Positions 35,448 through 44,970 of a stretch of DNA of 64,000 nucleotides are shown here, in pieces. The notes below the pieces were generated by a model. The model was not told where the DNA came from, did not search any database, and saw only the letters and a list, made by a program, of their open reading frames with translations. Position 1 is the first letter of the stretch, and every line of letters starts with the position of its first letter. The stretch spans positions 37,992 through 101,991 of the forward strand of contig NZ_QTXL01000002.1 of assembly GCF_003461625.1 (NCBI RefSeq), given 5' to 3'. Position numbers and translations under genes: made by a program. Source of the DNA: Clostridium sp. AF15-31 (lineage in GTDB: Bacteria > Bacillota > Clostridia > Lachnospirales > Lachnospiraceae).

Positions 35448-35957
35448 TTGGAAGACAGACTGAGAGTGGGTGTGATCACAGCACCGCATGGTATCAAGGG
35501 AGAGGTAAAAGTATATCCGACAACGGATGACCTGAATCGATTTAAAAGCCTGAAAAAATGTTTTCTGGTATCAGGCAGCAAAGAGATTGAAACTGAATGT
35601 ACATCCTGTAAATTTTTAAAAAACATGGTAGTTTTGAAGCTCGCAGGGTATGATAGTATAAATGATGTAGAAGCTTTAAGACAATATGATATTCTTGTAA
35701 ACAGAGAGGATGCCGTAGCCTTAGAGGATGGTGAGTTCTTTATCTGTGATGTGATCGGATCAAAGGTATACGATCAGAATGACACAGAGATCGGTGTGAT
35801 TGATGATGTACTGGAGACACCGGCGAATCATATCTTTGTTATAAAGAAAAAAGGACAGGACGATATCTATGTTCCGGTTGTAAAGGAATGGGTAACAGAT
35901 ATTGATACGGTAAATAAAACGGTAAAGGTACATCTTCTGAAAATCGCAGAAGATTAG
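35448..35957 (+). CDS. rimM: 16S rRNA processing protein RimM
   Basis: A 169-aa 30S maturation factor with an N-terminal RimM domain (RVGVITAPHGIKGEVKVYPT) and a PRC-barrel C-terminus (VKEWVTDIDTVNKTVKV). It starts with TTG, with GGAGG at 35431-35435. Confidence 0.95.
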   Translation: MEDRLRVGVITAPHGIKGEVKVYPTTDDLNRFKSLKKCFLVSGSKEIETECTSCKFLKNMVVLKLAGYDSINDVEALRQYDILVNREDAVALEDGEFFICDVIGSKVYDQNDTEIGVIDDVLETPANHIFVIKKKGQDDIYVPVVKEWVTDIDTVNKTVKVHLLKIAED

Positions 35958-35974
35958 AACGAATGGAGAGAATG

Positions 35975-36700
35975 ATGAATTTTTATGTTCTTACATTATT
36001 CCCCGATATGATCATGGACGGGCTTAGAACCAGTATTACCGGCCGGGCGATGGAAGCAGGGCTGATCCATATTGAAGCAGTGAATATCAGGGATTTTACA
36101 AAGGATAAGCATAAGCATGTAGACGATTATCCGTATGGCGGCGGAGCCGGAATGGTCATGCAGGCGGAGCCGGTTTATAATGCCTATCAGTATTTGTGTG
36201 AAAAGACAGGAAAGAAATTAAAGGTTGTATATATGACACCGCAGGGACGGACATTTACACAGAAGGTGGCAGAAGAATTTGCCGTTGAAGATGATCTGGT
36301 GCTTTTATGCGGACATTATGAGGGTATCGATGAACGTGTGCTGGAGCTGATCGTAACGGATTATGTATCGATCGGTGATTTTGTCTTAACCGGCGGTGAG
36401 CTTCCGGCAATGGCGATCATTGATACTGTATCCAGACTGGTTCCTGGGGTATTGAACAATGATGATAGTGCGGAGATCGAATCCTTTCATGATGATCTGT
36501 TAGAATATCCACAGTATACAAGACCGGTAGAATTCATGGGGAAGAAGGTTCCGGATGTGCTGCTTTCCGGTCATCATAAGAATATAGAGGCATGGAGACT
36601 GGAACAGTCGATCAGCCGGACAAAAGAACGGCGGCCGGATCTGTATGCGAAATATGAAGCAAATCACCCGGTTGTGGAGAAGAAAAAGAGAAAAAGGTAA
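35975..36700 (+). CDS. trmD: tRNA (guanine-37-N1)-methyltransferase
   Basis: A 241-aa SPOUT methyltransferase that makes m1G37 in tRNA. The knot and SAM site are visible in YGGGAGMVMQAEPV, LLCGHYEGIDERVLE and SIGDFVLTGGELPAM. ATG 35975 (MNFYVLTLFPDM) is preferred, with GGAGAG at 35965-35970; ATGs at 35963 and 35972 are in frame. The usual next gene rplS (L19) is absent; a two-component system follows instead. Confidence 0.95.
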   Translation: MNFYVLTLFPDMIMDGLRTSITGRAMEAGLIHIEAVNIRDFTKDKHKHVDDYPYGGGAGMVMQAEPVYNAYQYLCEKTGKKLKVVYMTPQGRTFTQKVAEEFAVEDDLVLLCGHYEGIDERVLELIVTDYVSIGDFVLTGGELPAMAIIDTVSRLVPGVLNNDDSAEIESFHDDLLEYPQYTRPVEFMGKKVPDVLLSGHHKNIEAWRLEQSISRTKERRPDLYAKYEANHPVVEKKKRKR

Positions 36701-36779
36701 ATTCCCATTTGAAATTCACATTTATGACATAGATGTTTGTTAGAATACAGCAAGAAATGGAAATAACAGGAGGTCGCAT

Positions 36780-37481
36780 ATGGATAGTATAAAGGTATTG
36801 GTAGTTGACGATGAGAGCAGAATGCGTAAGCTGGTCAAGGATTTCCTGAGTAAGAAAGGATATATTGTTCTGGAAGCAGGAGATGGTGAAGAAGCGGTTG
36901 ATATCTTTATGAATAATAAAGACATCGGACTGATCATTTTAGATGTTATGATGCCGAAGATGGATGGCTGGGAGACCTGTAAGGAGATACGGAAGTTCTC
37001 ACAGGTTCCGATTATCATGCTGACTGCAAAGTCAGATGAAAGAGATGAACTTCTGGGATTTGAACTTGGTATTGATGAATATATCACGAAGCCGTTCAGT
37101 CCGAAGATCCTGGTTGCCAGAGTAGAAGCAATCTTAAGAAGAACCAGTGATGTACCGGCTGACAGTGTGATCTCAGCAGGCGGTATCACGATGGATCTTG
37201 CAGCCCATATCGTAACGATCGATGGAGAACCGATCGAGCTCAGTTATAAAGAATTTGAGCTGTTGAATTATTTTATGGTGAATAAAGGAGTTGCATTATC
37301 CAGAGAGAAGATACTGAATAATGTATGGAATTATGATTATTTTGGAGATGCCAGAACGATCGATACCCATGTAAAGAAGCTCAGAAGCAAGTTGAAGGAT
37401 AAAGGTGACTATATCAAGACGATCTGGGGCATGGGATATAAGTTCGAGGTGGATGATGAGAAAAAGGTCGATAAGGAGTAA
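36780..37481 (+). CDS. OmpR/PhoB-family response regulator
   Basis: A 233-aa regulator. The receiver domain has the acidic pair VVDDES (residues 9-13), the phospho-acceptor Asp55 in LIILDVMMPKMDGW, Lys in YITKPFSP and a conserved Thr in MLTAKS. The C-terminal winged helix shows LSYKEFELLNYFM and RTIDTHVKKLRSKL. It overlaps the downstream histidine kinase gene by 26 bp, so the two form a pair. The target genes are unknown. Confidence 0.93.
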   Translation: MDSIKVLVVDDESRMRKLVKDFLSKKGYIVLEAGDGEEAVDIFMNNKDIGLIILDVMMPKMDGWETCKEIRKFSQVPIIMLTAKSDERDELLGFELGIDEYITKPFSPKILVARVEAILRRTSDVPADSVISAGGITMDLAAHIVTIDGEPIELSYKEFELLNYFMVNKGVALSREKILNNVWNYDYFGDARTIDTHVKKLRSKLKDKGDYIKTIWGMGYKFEVDDEKKVDKE

Positions 37482-39063
37482 GATAACACTTTGTCTGATG
37501 GCGATCATTACTGTGATGATCCTGCTGTCAGGCATTTTGTCCGTTATCTTCATTAAAAAATATTATTACAATGAACTGAAAAATAATCTGATCCAGACTT
37601 ATCAGGAATGTGATGCTTTTTTCAAAGATTCATCAAATAAGAACAGAGATGGCAGCTATGACCTTGACAGCATGGAGAGCCTGCTCGAGAATAAATCCGA
37701 TGCGATGATCTATATTGTGGATGATGTTCATATGAAGATCTATACAACGGTAAATGAGGATACGGCTGTATTTAACAATCTGAAAAGTATCGGTGAGTTC
37801 CTGATGTTCTCAGACAGTATAGATGCGAATAATTCCCAGATCGAACGGGAAGAGGTCGAGAAGCATAAGGATTATAAGATACAGATCACAAAGGATAAGG
37901 ATACAGCTCAGAGTTATTTTGATCTGCTCGGATTTCTGGATAATGGATTTGTTATTATCGTGCGTACCACAATTGCCAGAGTGGATTCCACGATCCAGAC
38001 AACGATCAAATATTTTATGGCTGTACTGATTACAACAGCAATCATCAGTTGTATTCTGATGTATTTTGTCAGTGAGATATTTGCCGGACCGATCAAACGG
38101 CTTACCAGGGTTGCAAAACAAATGGCAACTCTTGATTTTGATGCAAGGATCGAGCATCCGTCCAATGATGAGATCGGTGAGCTGTCCTGTTATATGAATG
38201 ATCTGTCGTATAAGCTGAATGAGACGCTGACGGAGCTTAAGGAGACAAACCAGAAGCTTCAGGTGGAGATTGATGAGAAGATCAAGATTGACGAGATGCG
38301 TAAGGAATTCCTGTCACATGTATCACATGAATTAAAGACACCGATCGCACTGGTACAGGGTTATGCAGAAGGCTTGCGGGATAATATCAATGATGATGAA
38401 GAAAGCAAGAATTTTTACTGTGATGTCATTGTTGATGAAGCAAACAAGATGAATAAGCTGGTAAAGCAGTTACTTGATCTGAATGAGATAGAATTCGGGC
38501 AGAACCGAGTGAATAAGGAAATGTTCAATATCGTTGATCTGATTCATAATTCCATCGATTCGTCTGCAATCCTTGCAGAGCAGAGTCAGGTTACGATCGT
38601 TTATGATGATGTAGATCCGATCAATGTCTATGCGGACGAATTCATGATCGAAGAAGTCTTCCGTAATTATCTGACAAATGCGATCCATTACTGCTATAAA
38701 GAGAAAGAAGTCCGTGTCTGGACAGAAAAATATATGTATGAAAAACCGGGAGCCACATATGAAGAAGGATCGATCCTTGGAAATCTCCGTGTCTATGTAT
38801 ATGATCAGGGACCAAATGTACCGGAGGGCGAACTGGAGAAGCTGTTCATCAAGTTCTACAAGGTAGATAAGGCAAGAACCAGAGAATATGGCGGAAGCGG
38901 CATCGGTCTGTCCATTGTTGCGGCTACCATGCAGGCACATAAGAAGTGTTATGGTGTATATAATGTAAAAGATGGAGTTGTGTTCTATTTTGATCTGGAT
39001 ATCATCGGGGAGACAGACGATATCGAAGAAAAAATCGGTATTGAAAAGAAAGAAACAGAATAA
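37456..39063 (+). CDS. Membrane sensor histidine kinase
   Basis: A 535-aa HPK partner of the preceding response regulator. It has a transmembrane segment at about 10-32, an extracytoplasmic sensor region of about 150 residues, a second transmembrane segment at about 185-210, and a HAMP domain. The HisKA phospho-acceptor His is near residue 291 (SHVSHELKTPIALVQGYAEG), and the ATPase domain carries NYLTNAIHYC, YDQGPNVPEGEL and GGSGIGLSIV. ATG 37456 follows GAGG by 6 nt; the open frame extends further upstream into the regulator gene. The signal sensed is unknown. Confidence 0.92.
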   Translation: MRKRSIRSKITLCLMAIITVMILLSGILSVIFIKKYYYNELKNNLIQTYQECDAFFKDSSNKNRDGSYDLDSMESLLENKSDAMIYIVDDVHMKIYTTVNEDTAVFNNLKSIGEFLMFSDSIDANNSQIEREEVEKHKDYKIQITKDKDTAQSYFDLLGFLDNGFVIIVRTTIARVDSTIQTTIKYFMAVLITTAIISCILMYFVSEIFAGPIKRLTRVAKQMATLDFDARIEHPSNDEIGELSCYMNDLSYKLNETLTELKETNQKLQVEIDEKIKIDEMRKEFLSHVSHELKTPIALVQGYAEGLRDNINDDEESKNFYCDVIVDEANKMNKLVKQLLDLNEIEFGQNRVNKEMFNIVDLIHNSIDSSAILAEQSQVTIVYDDVDPINVYADEFMIEEVFRNYLTNAIHYCYKEKEVRVWTEKYMYEKPGATYEEGSILGNLRVYVYDQGPNVPEGELEKLFIKFYKVDKARTREYGGSGIGLSIVAATMQAHKKCYGVYNVKDGVVFYFDLDIIGETDDIEEKIGIEKKETE

Positions 39064-39068
39064 TTTCT

Positions 39069-39097
39069 TTGCAAAAAAATGGAATACAGAATATACT
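39069..39097 (+). promoter_or_regulatory. Promoter of the topoisomerase operon
   Basis: TTGCAA, a 17-bp spacer and TATACT, about 35 bp upstream of the start at 39131. Confidence 0.7.
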
Positions 39098-39130
39098 AAT
39101 CAATGATTATGTGGATAGAGAGGAAATGTT

Positions 39131-41035
39131 ATGTCGTATAGTGCAAAAAATATAGAGGTGCTGAAGGGACTGGAGCCTGTAAGACTCAGACCGGGTATGT
39201 ACATCGGTAATACCGGAAGAAGCGGTCTGAACCATCTGATTCAGGAGCTGATCGATAACTCCGTGGACGAGCACCTTGCAGGTTATTGTAAAAATATATA
39301 TGTCAGTATCAATGAAGACGGTTCAGCGACCGTGTCAGATGATGGACGGGGTGTTCCTGTTGATATACATGAGACAGAGGGAATACCTGCGGAACGTGTC
39401 GTATATACCGTACTGCATGCCGGTGGTAAGTTCAACAGCTCCACATATAAGATTAGTGGTGGTCTTCATGGTGTAGGTTCTGCTGTTGTAAATGCATTAT
39501 CAAAGAAGCTGCTGGTTGAGGTCGCAAGAGACGGATATCTCTACACGGACAGCTATGAGTATGGCGTTCCGGTAACGGAGCTGACTCCGGAAGGAAATCT
39601 GCCGCGTACCCGGTTAAAAGAGAAACGAACCGGAACAAAGGTAACCCTATATCCGGATGATACGATCTTTGAAACAGTAAAATTCAAAGCCGATGCGATC
39701 ATGCAGAGAATCAAGGAAACGGCATATCTGAATCCGGAGCTTACGATCACATTTCATAATAAGAGAGATGGCAAGGAACCGGTCGTATTCCATCAGCCGG
39801 GCGGTCTGTCCGCATTTGTAGAGGATATATCGGAAGGACTTACACATACTTCGCCGATCATTGCGATCAGTGGAGAGAAAGAGAATATAACTGCTGATAT
39901 CGTATTCGTTATGACAGAGGATGGGGAAGAAAACATCATCGGTTTTACAAATAATATCACGAATCCGGAAGGCGGAACACATGTAACAGGTTTCAAGTCA
40001 GGATTTGCAAAGCTGATCAACTCGTATGCAAGAAATGAGCTTGGGTTATTAAAGGAAAAGGATGCGAACTTAAGTGGTGCGGACATCCGTTCCGGTATGC
40101 AGGCGATCATATCTGTAAAGCATCCGGATCCGCAGTTTGAAGGGCAGACGAAGACGAAGCTGTCGAATACAGACGTTACAAAGGCAGTCGATGATATCGT
40201 AAAAGAACAGCTTACCGTTTATTTTGACCGTAACTACGATGTCTTAAAGGATATCTGTGATCGTGCAGTCAGCCTGTCTAAGAAGAAGGCTCTGGAAAAA
40301 TCCAAGATCAATCTGAATAAATTCTCCTTTGAAGGAAATGGAAAGCTTGCCAAGCAGGAATCCAATGATTCGTCCAAATGCGAGATTTTCATAGTCGAGG
40401 GTGATTCTGCCGGCGGCTCTGCTAAAACAGCCAGAAACCGTAAATATCAGGCGATCCTGCCACTTCGTGGTAAGATCTTAAACGTAGAGAAGAAAACAGT
40501 AGCCAAGGTTCTTGAGAATGCCGAGATCAAAGCACTTATTAATGCATTTGGATGCGGCTTTATGCAGGGCTATGGCAACGATTTTGATATTAATAAATTA
40601 AACTATGACAAGATCATCATTATGACCGATGCCGATGTCGATGGTGCGCATATTGCTACATTGCTTCTGACATTTTTCTATCGGTTTTATCCGGATCTGA
40701 TCAATGAGGGTCATATCTATATCGCGATCCCGCCGCTTTACAGAGTGGGTGAGGGCAAGCATATGCAGTATCTGTATTCAGATGAAGAACTGAACCGTTA
40801 TCGAAAGAAGCATACCGGTAAATTCACGATCCAGCGTTACAAAGGTCTTGGAGAAATGGATGCAGACCAGCTCTATGAGACAACGATGAACCCGGAGAGC
40901 CGTGTGTTAAAGCAGGTATCGATCAACAGTATCGTGGAAGCAAATAAGCTGACACAGACGTTGATGGGAACAGAAGTAGCACCGAGACGAGAATATATTG
41001 AGACACACAGTACAGATGCAGTGCTTGATATCTAA
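39131..41035 (+). CDS. parE: Type IIA topoisomerase subunit B, ParE-like
   Basis: A 634-aa ATPase subunit. The GHKL motifs are present ([40 protein letters not shown]), as is the TOPRIM metal site ([20 protein letters not shown], then [11 protein letters not shown]). Length and residues fit either GyrB or ParE. It is called ParE-like because the adjacent A subunit looks ParC-like. It is the first gene of a two-gene operon with its own promoter. Confidence 0.75.
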   Translation: MSYSAKNIEVLKGLEPVRLRPGMYIGNTGRSGLNHLIQELIDNSVDEHLAGYCKNIYVSINEDGSATVSDDGRGVPVDIHETEGIPAERVVYTVLHAGGKFNSSTYKISGGLHGVGSAVVNALSKKLLVEVARDGYLYTDSYEYGVPVTELTPEGNLPRTRLKEKRTGTKVTLYPDDTIFETVKFKADAIMQRIKETAYLNPELTITFHNKRDGKEPVVFHQPGGLSAFVEDISEGLTHTSPIIAISGEKENITADIVFVMTEDGEENIIGFTNNITNPEGGTHVTGFKSGFAKLINSYARNELGLLKEKDANLSGADIRSGMQAIISVKHPDPQFEGQTKTKLSNTDVTKAVDDIVKEQLTVYFDRNYDVLKDICDRAVSLSKKKALEKSKINLNKFSFEGNGKLAKQESNDSSKCEIFIVEGDSAGGSAKTARNRKYQAILPLRGKILNVEKKTVAKVLENAEIKALINAFGCGFMQGYGNDFDINKLNYDKIIIMTDADVDGAHIATLLLTFFYRFYPDLINEGHIYIAIPPLYRVGEGKHMQYLYSDEELNRYRKKHTGKFTIQRYKGLGEMDADQLYETTMNPESRVLKQVSINSIVEANKLTQTLMGTEVAPRREYIETHSTDAVLDI

Positions 41036-41052
41036 GAGGAAAGAGGAAATCT

Positions 41053-43332
41053 ATGTCTGAAAAAATCTTAAATGTTGATTATGAAAGTGAAATGGGACAA
41101 TCCTATGTAGATTATTCCATGAGCGTTATAACAGAGCGTGCGCTCCCTGATGTCAGGGACGGTTTAAAGCCGGTACAGCGTCGTATCCTGTATTCATTAA
41201 ACGGTCTGGCAGGTTCGGATAAGCCACATCGTAAATGTGCGAGAATCGTCGGTGATACGATGGGTAAATATCACCCACATGGAGACAGTTCAATCTATGA
41301 AGGTCTTGTAAATATGGCGCAGAACTGGAAGCTTCCGATCCCGCTTGTAGATCCGCATGGTAACTTTGGTTCGGTAGATGGCTCCGGTGCAGCGGCAATG
41401 CGATATACCGAGGCAAGAATATCCAAATATACCGAGGATGTCTGCATGAAGGATCTGTCTTTCTTTAAGGATCAGTTTATTCCAAACTTCGATGGAACAG
41501 AGATAGAGCCTACATTTCTTCCGTTTCAGGTTCCGAATATCTTAGTCAGTGGTTCGACAGGAATCGCAGTTGGTATGGCAACCAATATTCCGACACATAA
41601 TCTCGGAGAAGTGATTGATGCAACCGTGATGTATTTGAATGATCCGGAAGTACCGCTTGAGGATCTGTTAGATGTGATGCAAGGACCGGATTTCGCAACC
41701 GGCGGTATCATCAATGCATCCAAGGCAGACCTGATGCAGGTCTATGAAACAGGACTTGGCAGGATCAAGGTCAGAGGTAAGGTGGAGATCCGTGATATCG
41801 GTCATGGAAGAAAGAGTATCTGTGTAACCGAGATCCCGTTTACGATGATCGGTGGAACAGCGAAGTTCTTGGATACGGTTGCAGAGCTTACCAGAAACCG
41901 TGAATTACCGGCCGTTGTAGATATCGCTGACCGTGGAGACAAGAACGGAGAATGTCTGTGTATTGATGTAAAGAAGGGTACAACAGATGAAGAAATCCGG
42001 AATATCATTAATATTTTATATAAAAAGGCAGGACTTGAGGATACCTTTGGTGTAAATATCAACTGTATTTATGATGGCAAGCCGGAGGTCATGGGACTGA
42101 AGCGGATCCTGTCAATCTATACAGATTTCAAATACGGACTATACAATACCAAATACACGAAGTTGTTAGAAAATCAGATGGAAGTACGGGAGATCAAGAC
42201 CGGTCTTCTTACAGCGGTTGACTGTATCGACCTGATCATAGAGATTCTGCGTGGAAGTAAGAAGGTAGCGGATGCAAAGGCATGTCTGATGCATGGAGAT
42301 ACCTCCAATATTACATTCCGGTTCAAAGGTTCAGAGGCAGATGCAAAGTTCTTATGCTTTACCGAGAAACAGGCAGATGCGATCCTTGCAATGCGTTTAC
42401 AGAAGCTCATCGGTCTGGAAGTAAATGCCCTTAAGAAAGAACTGGAAGATGCAGAGAAGCTGATCAAGAAGTATTCAAAGCTGCTTGAAAGCAAGAGCAA
42501 TATGAAGAAGCAGATGATCGCAGATATGTTAGAGATTAAGGAGAAATATGCGATTCCAAGAAAGACTGTGATCGCAGACTGTGGCGAAGTTGTCGTTAAG
42601 AAGGCACAGGCAGTTGAGACAGAGGTTGCTGTACTTCTCGATCGTTTCTACTATATCAAGGTCGTTGATGCCAATCTTTATGATAAAAACAAAGCGCAGA
42701 TCGACAAAGACTACCGGTTCTCATTCAAATGCAAGAACACAGAACGTGTTGGTGTATTTGCAGATAATAATCAGATGTATATGATCAAGGTTGCTGATAT
42801 CATCAAGCTTCAGGCAAAGAAGAATACCGGTAAAAAGGGAAATGGTTCCGGTCTGATCGGCAGATTGTCGGATAAGGGTATTCAGATCTTTGAATTCTGC
42901 AATATGAATGGAAATGAAAACATATTATATATGTGCTGCATCGAGCAGATCATAGATAAGAACCTGTTATTTGTGACCAAGCATGGTCAGGCAAAGCTGG
43001 TTCCGGGCAATAACTACGATGTACTTCGTAAGATGATCGCAGCATCCAAGCAGGAAGAAGACATTATCTTTATACATGATGCGGAGATGGAAGATTTCAT
43101 TGTTGTAAAGAGTATGCTTGGCTACTATGCAAGAATTCAGATCAGCGAGATCCCGGTCAAAGGAAAAGGTGCAGGATGCATCCGCTTGGTGAACATCACC
43201 GACGATGATGAGATTGAAGAAGTAGCAGTCGGCAGCACAAAGGACAGCTTCTTTGTAGATAACACAGAGATCCTGTTTACACGAATCAAAGCATGTAAAC
43301 GTGGCAGTAAAGGAACAAAGCTGCGGTTGTAG
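41053..43332 (+). CDS. parC: Type IIA topoisomerase subunit A, ParC-like
   Basis: A 759-aa DNA-breaking subunit. The catalytic Tyr is near residue 118 ([13 protein letters not shown]). The quinolone-determining region reads [13 protein letters not shown] (about 74-86), with Ser and Glu at the positions usually mutated in resistance, so it looks wild type. No GyrA-box (QRRGGKG-like) is seen in the C-terminal region, and [10 protein letters not shown] is the form usual in ParC, so topoisomerase IV is favoured over gyrase. A second gyrase pair would be expected elsewhere in the genome. Confidence 0.75.
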   Translation: MSEKILNVDYESEMGQSYVDYSMSVITERALPDVRDGLKPVQRRILYSLNGLAGSDKPHRKCARIVGDTMGKYHPHGDSSIYEGLVNMAQNWKLPIPLVDPHGNFGSVDGSGAAAMRYTEARISKYTEDVCMKDLSFFKDQFIPNFDGTEIEPTFLPFQVPNILVSGSTGIAVGMATNIPTHNLGEVIDATVMYLNDPEVPLEDLLDVMQGPDFATGGIINASKADLMQVYETGLGRIKVRGKVEIRDIGHGRKSICVTEIPFTMIGGTAKFLDTVAELTRNRELPAVVDIADRGDKNGECLCIDVKKGTTDEEIRNIINILYKKAGLEDTFGVNINCIYDGKPEVMGLKRILSIYTDFKYGLYNTKYTKLLENQMEVREIKTGLLTAVDCIDLIIEILRGSKKVADAKACLMHGDTSNITFRFKGSEADAKFLCFTEKQADAILAMRLQKLIGLEVNALKKELEDAEKLIKKYSKLLESKSNMKKQMIADMLEIKEKYAIPRKTVIADCGEVVVKKAQAVETEVAVLLDRFYYIKVVDANLYDKNKAQIDKDYRFSFKCKNTERVGVFADNNQMYMIKVADIIKLQAKKNTGKKGNGSGLIGRLSDKGIQIFEFCNMNGNENILYMCCIEQIIDKNLLFVTKHGQAKLVPGNNYDVLRKMIAASKQEEDIIFIHDAEMEDFIVVKSMLGYYARIQISEIPVKGKGAGCIRLVNITDDDEIEEVAVGSTKDSFFVDNTEILFTRIKACKRGSKGTKLRL

Positions 43333-43370
43333 GGAAGAAAACATAGAGAAAGGTTAAAACGGAAAAACAA

Positions 43371-43982
43371 ATGATAGCGATTATTGATTACGATGCAGGT
43401 AACATCAAAAGCGTCGAAAAAGCCGTACAATTTCTTGGCGAAGAAGCCATAATTACAAGAGACAGGGATGTCATTATGGACAGCTCCGGAGTTATTCTTC
43501 CGGGTGTTGGAAGTTTTGGCGATGCAATGGAAAAGATCAATGAATATGGATTGAAAAATGTTATTTATGATGTCGTTGATTCGGGAAAACCATTTCTGGG
43601 TATCTGTCTTGGACTTCAGTTATTATTTAAGACAAGCGAGGAGACACCGGGAGTAACAGGATTGGGAATCGTAGATGGACAGATCCTTCGGATTCCGGAT
43701 GCGCCGGGACTTAAGATTCCACAGATTGGATGGAACTCACTTGATATCAATCCGAAAGCACGGTTATTTAAAGGACTTCCGGAACATCCATATGTATATT
43801 TCGTTCATTCGTATTATCTGAAGGCAGATCATGAGGAAGATGTAGCTGCATCCACATTTTACTCAACGAATATCCATGCTTCGATCGAACATGGTAATGT
43901 ATTTGCCTGCCAGTTCCATCCGGAGAAAAGTTCAACCGTTGGACTTCAGATCCTGAAGAATTTTATAGAATTGGAGGCGTAA
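43371..43982 (+). CDS. hisH: Imidazole glycerol phosphate synthase, glutaminase subunit
   Basis: A 203-aa class I glutamine amidotransferase that supplies ammonia to HisF. The nucleophile Cys is in [12 protein letters not shown] and the His/Glu of the triad in CQFHPEKSS. It is followed 2 bp later by hisF. The other his genes are not in the window. Confidence 0.95.
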   Translation: MIAIIDYDAGNIKSVEKAVQFLGEEAIITRDRDVIMDSSGVILPGVGSFGDAMEKINEYGLKNVIYDVVDSGKPFLGICLGLQLLFKTSEETPGVTGLGIVDGQILRIPDAPGLKIPQIGWNSLDINPKARLFKGLPEHPYVYFVHSYYLKADHEEDVAASTFYSTNIHASIEHGNVFACQFHPEKSSTVGLQILKNFIELEA

Positions 43983-43984
43983 TC

Positions 43985-44746
43985 ATGCATACAAAGAGAA
44001 TTATTCCATGTCTGGATGTGAAAAACGGACGAGTTGTAAAGGGTATTAATTTTGTAAATCTGGTAGATGCCGGAGATCCGGTTCAGGTTGCTTCAGCTTA
44101 CGATAAAGCCGGTGCGGACGAGCTTGTATTCTTAGATATCACTGCATCCTCCGATCAGAGAAATATTGTAGTAGATATGGTCAGACGTGTGGCTGAGACG
44201 ATCTTTATTCCATTTACGGTTGGCGGTGGTATCCGTACCGTTGATGATTTCAAAGCCATTCTCCGCGAAGGTGCAGATAAGGTATCAGTTAATTCAGCAG
44301 CGATCGACAATCCGAATCTGATCGCAGAAGCAGCCGATAAGTTTGGAAGTCAATGCGTAGTTCTTGCCATTGATGCAAAGAAACGACCGGATGGCGGTTG
44401 GAATATCTTCAAACATGGCGGTAGAATTGACTGCGGTATCGATGCAGTAGAATGGGCAATGAAAGCAGTTGAACTCGGTGCAGGAGAAATCCTTCTTACC
44501 AGTATGGATTGTGATGGCACGAAAGCCGGATACGATATCGACCTTACCAGAACGATTGCAGAGAATGTAAATGTACCGGTTATTGCTTCCGGTGGAGCAG
44601 GAACCAAAGAACACTTCTACGATGCTCTGACAGAAGGAAAAGCAGAAGCTGCACTTGCGGCATCATTATTCCATTACAAAGAGCTTGAGATCTCTGATCT
44701 GAAGAAGTATTTAAGTGAACGTGGCATCCCTATGCGGATGATGTAA
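43985..44746 (+). CDS. hisF: Imidazole glycerol phosphate synthase, cyclase subunit
   Basis: A 253-aa TIM-barrel cyclase. The two catalytic Asp are in [14 protein letters not shown] and [12 protein letters not shown], and a phosphate-binding strand reads [13 protein letters not shown]. It pairs with hisH and converges on the giant activase gene, with element E between. Confidence 0.96.
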   Translation: MHTKRIIPCLDVKNGRVVKGINFVNLVDAGDPVQVASAYDKAGADELVFLDITASSDQRNIVVDMVRRVAETIFIPFTVGGGIRTVDDFKAILREGADKVSVNSAAIDNPNLIAEAADKFGSQCVVLAIDAKKRPDGGWNIFKHGGRIDCGIDAVEWAMKAVELGAGEILLTSMDCDGTKAGYDIDLTRTIAENVNVPVIASGGAGTKEHFYDALTEGKAEAALAASLFHYKELEISDLKKYLSERGIPMRMM

Positions 44747-44795
44747 GATATTATCTTACTATAAGAACAAAATACATGCAGAAAAAAGGGTAAAT

Positions 44796-44940
44796 AAAAA
44801 CAGTTACAAATATCTCTATGAAGCAGACCTTTTTTCACGTCGGTCCTTAATGAACCGCGAGAGCGGTGAATTTAGTACCGTTACGTGAAAAACAGAACGT
44901 AAGTGATCTGCGGAATAGAAGATATTTGTAGCTGTTTTTT
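44796..44940. repeat. Element E: structured core in a 20-bp bidirectional terminator
   Basis: Arms AAAAACAGTTACAAATATCT (44796-44815) and its near-perfect complement (44920-44939, one G-U) end in A- and T-runs and would terminate transcription both ways. The core in the loop (about 44815-44917) is nearly the same sequence as element D in the same orientation. It has AGCAGA/TCTGC, then TTTTTTCACG/CGTGAAAAA, CGGT/ACCG, an apical ACCGC-GAGA-GCGGT hairpin and an AC-GTAA-GT mini hairpin. It lies between hisF and the converging gene ending at 44971. Confidence 0.85.
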
Positions 44941-44970
44941 ATATTATAAGCTATAACTGCATGTATTTTG

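Noticed and set aside
39131..43332. Calling the topoisomerase pair gyrB/gyrA
   Set aside because: The A subunit has no visible GyrA-box and its [10 protein letters not shown] motif is ParC-like, so topoisomerase IV is preferred, but only moderately.
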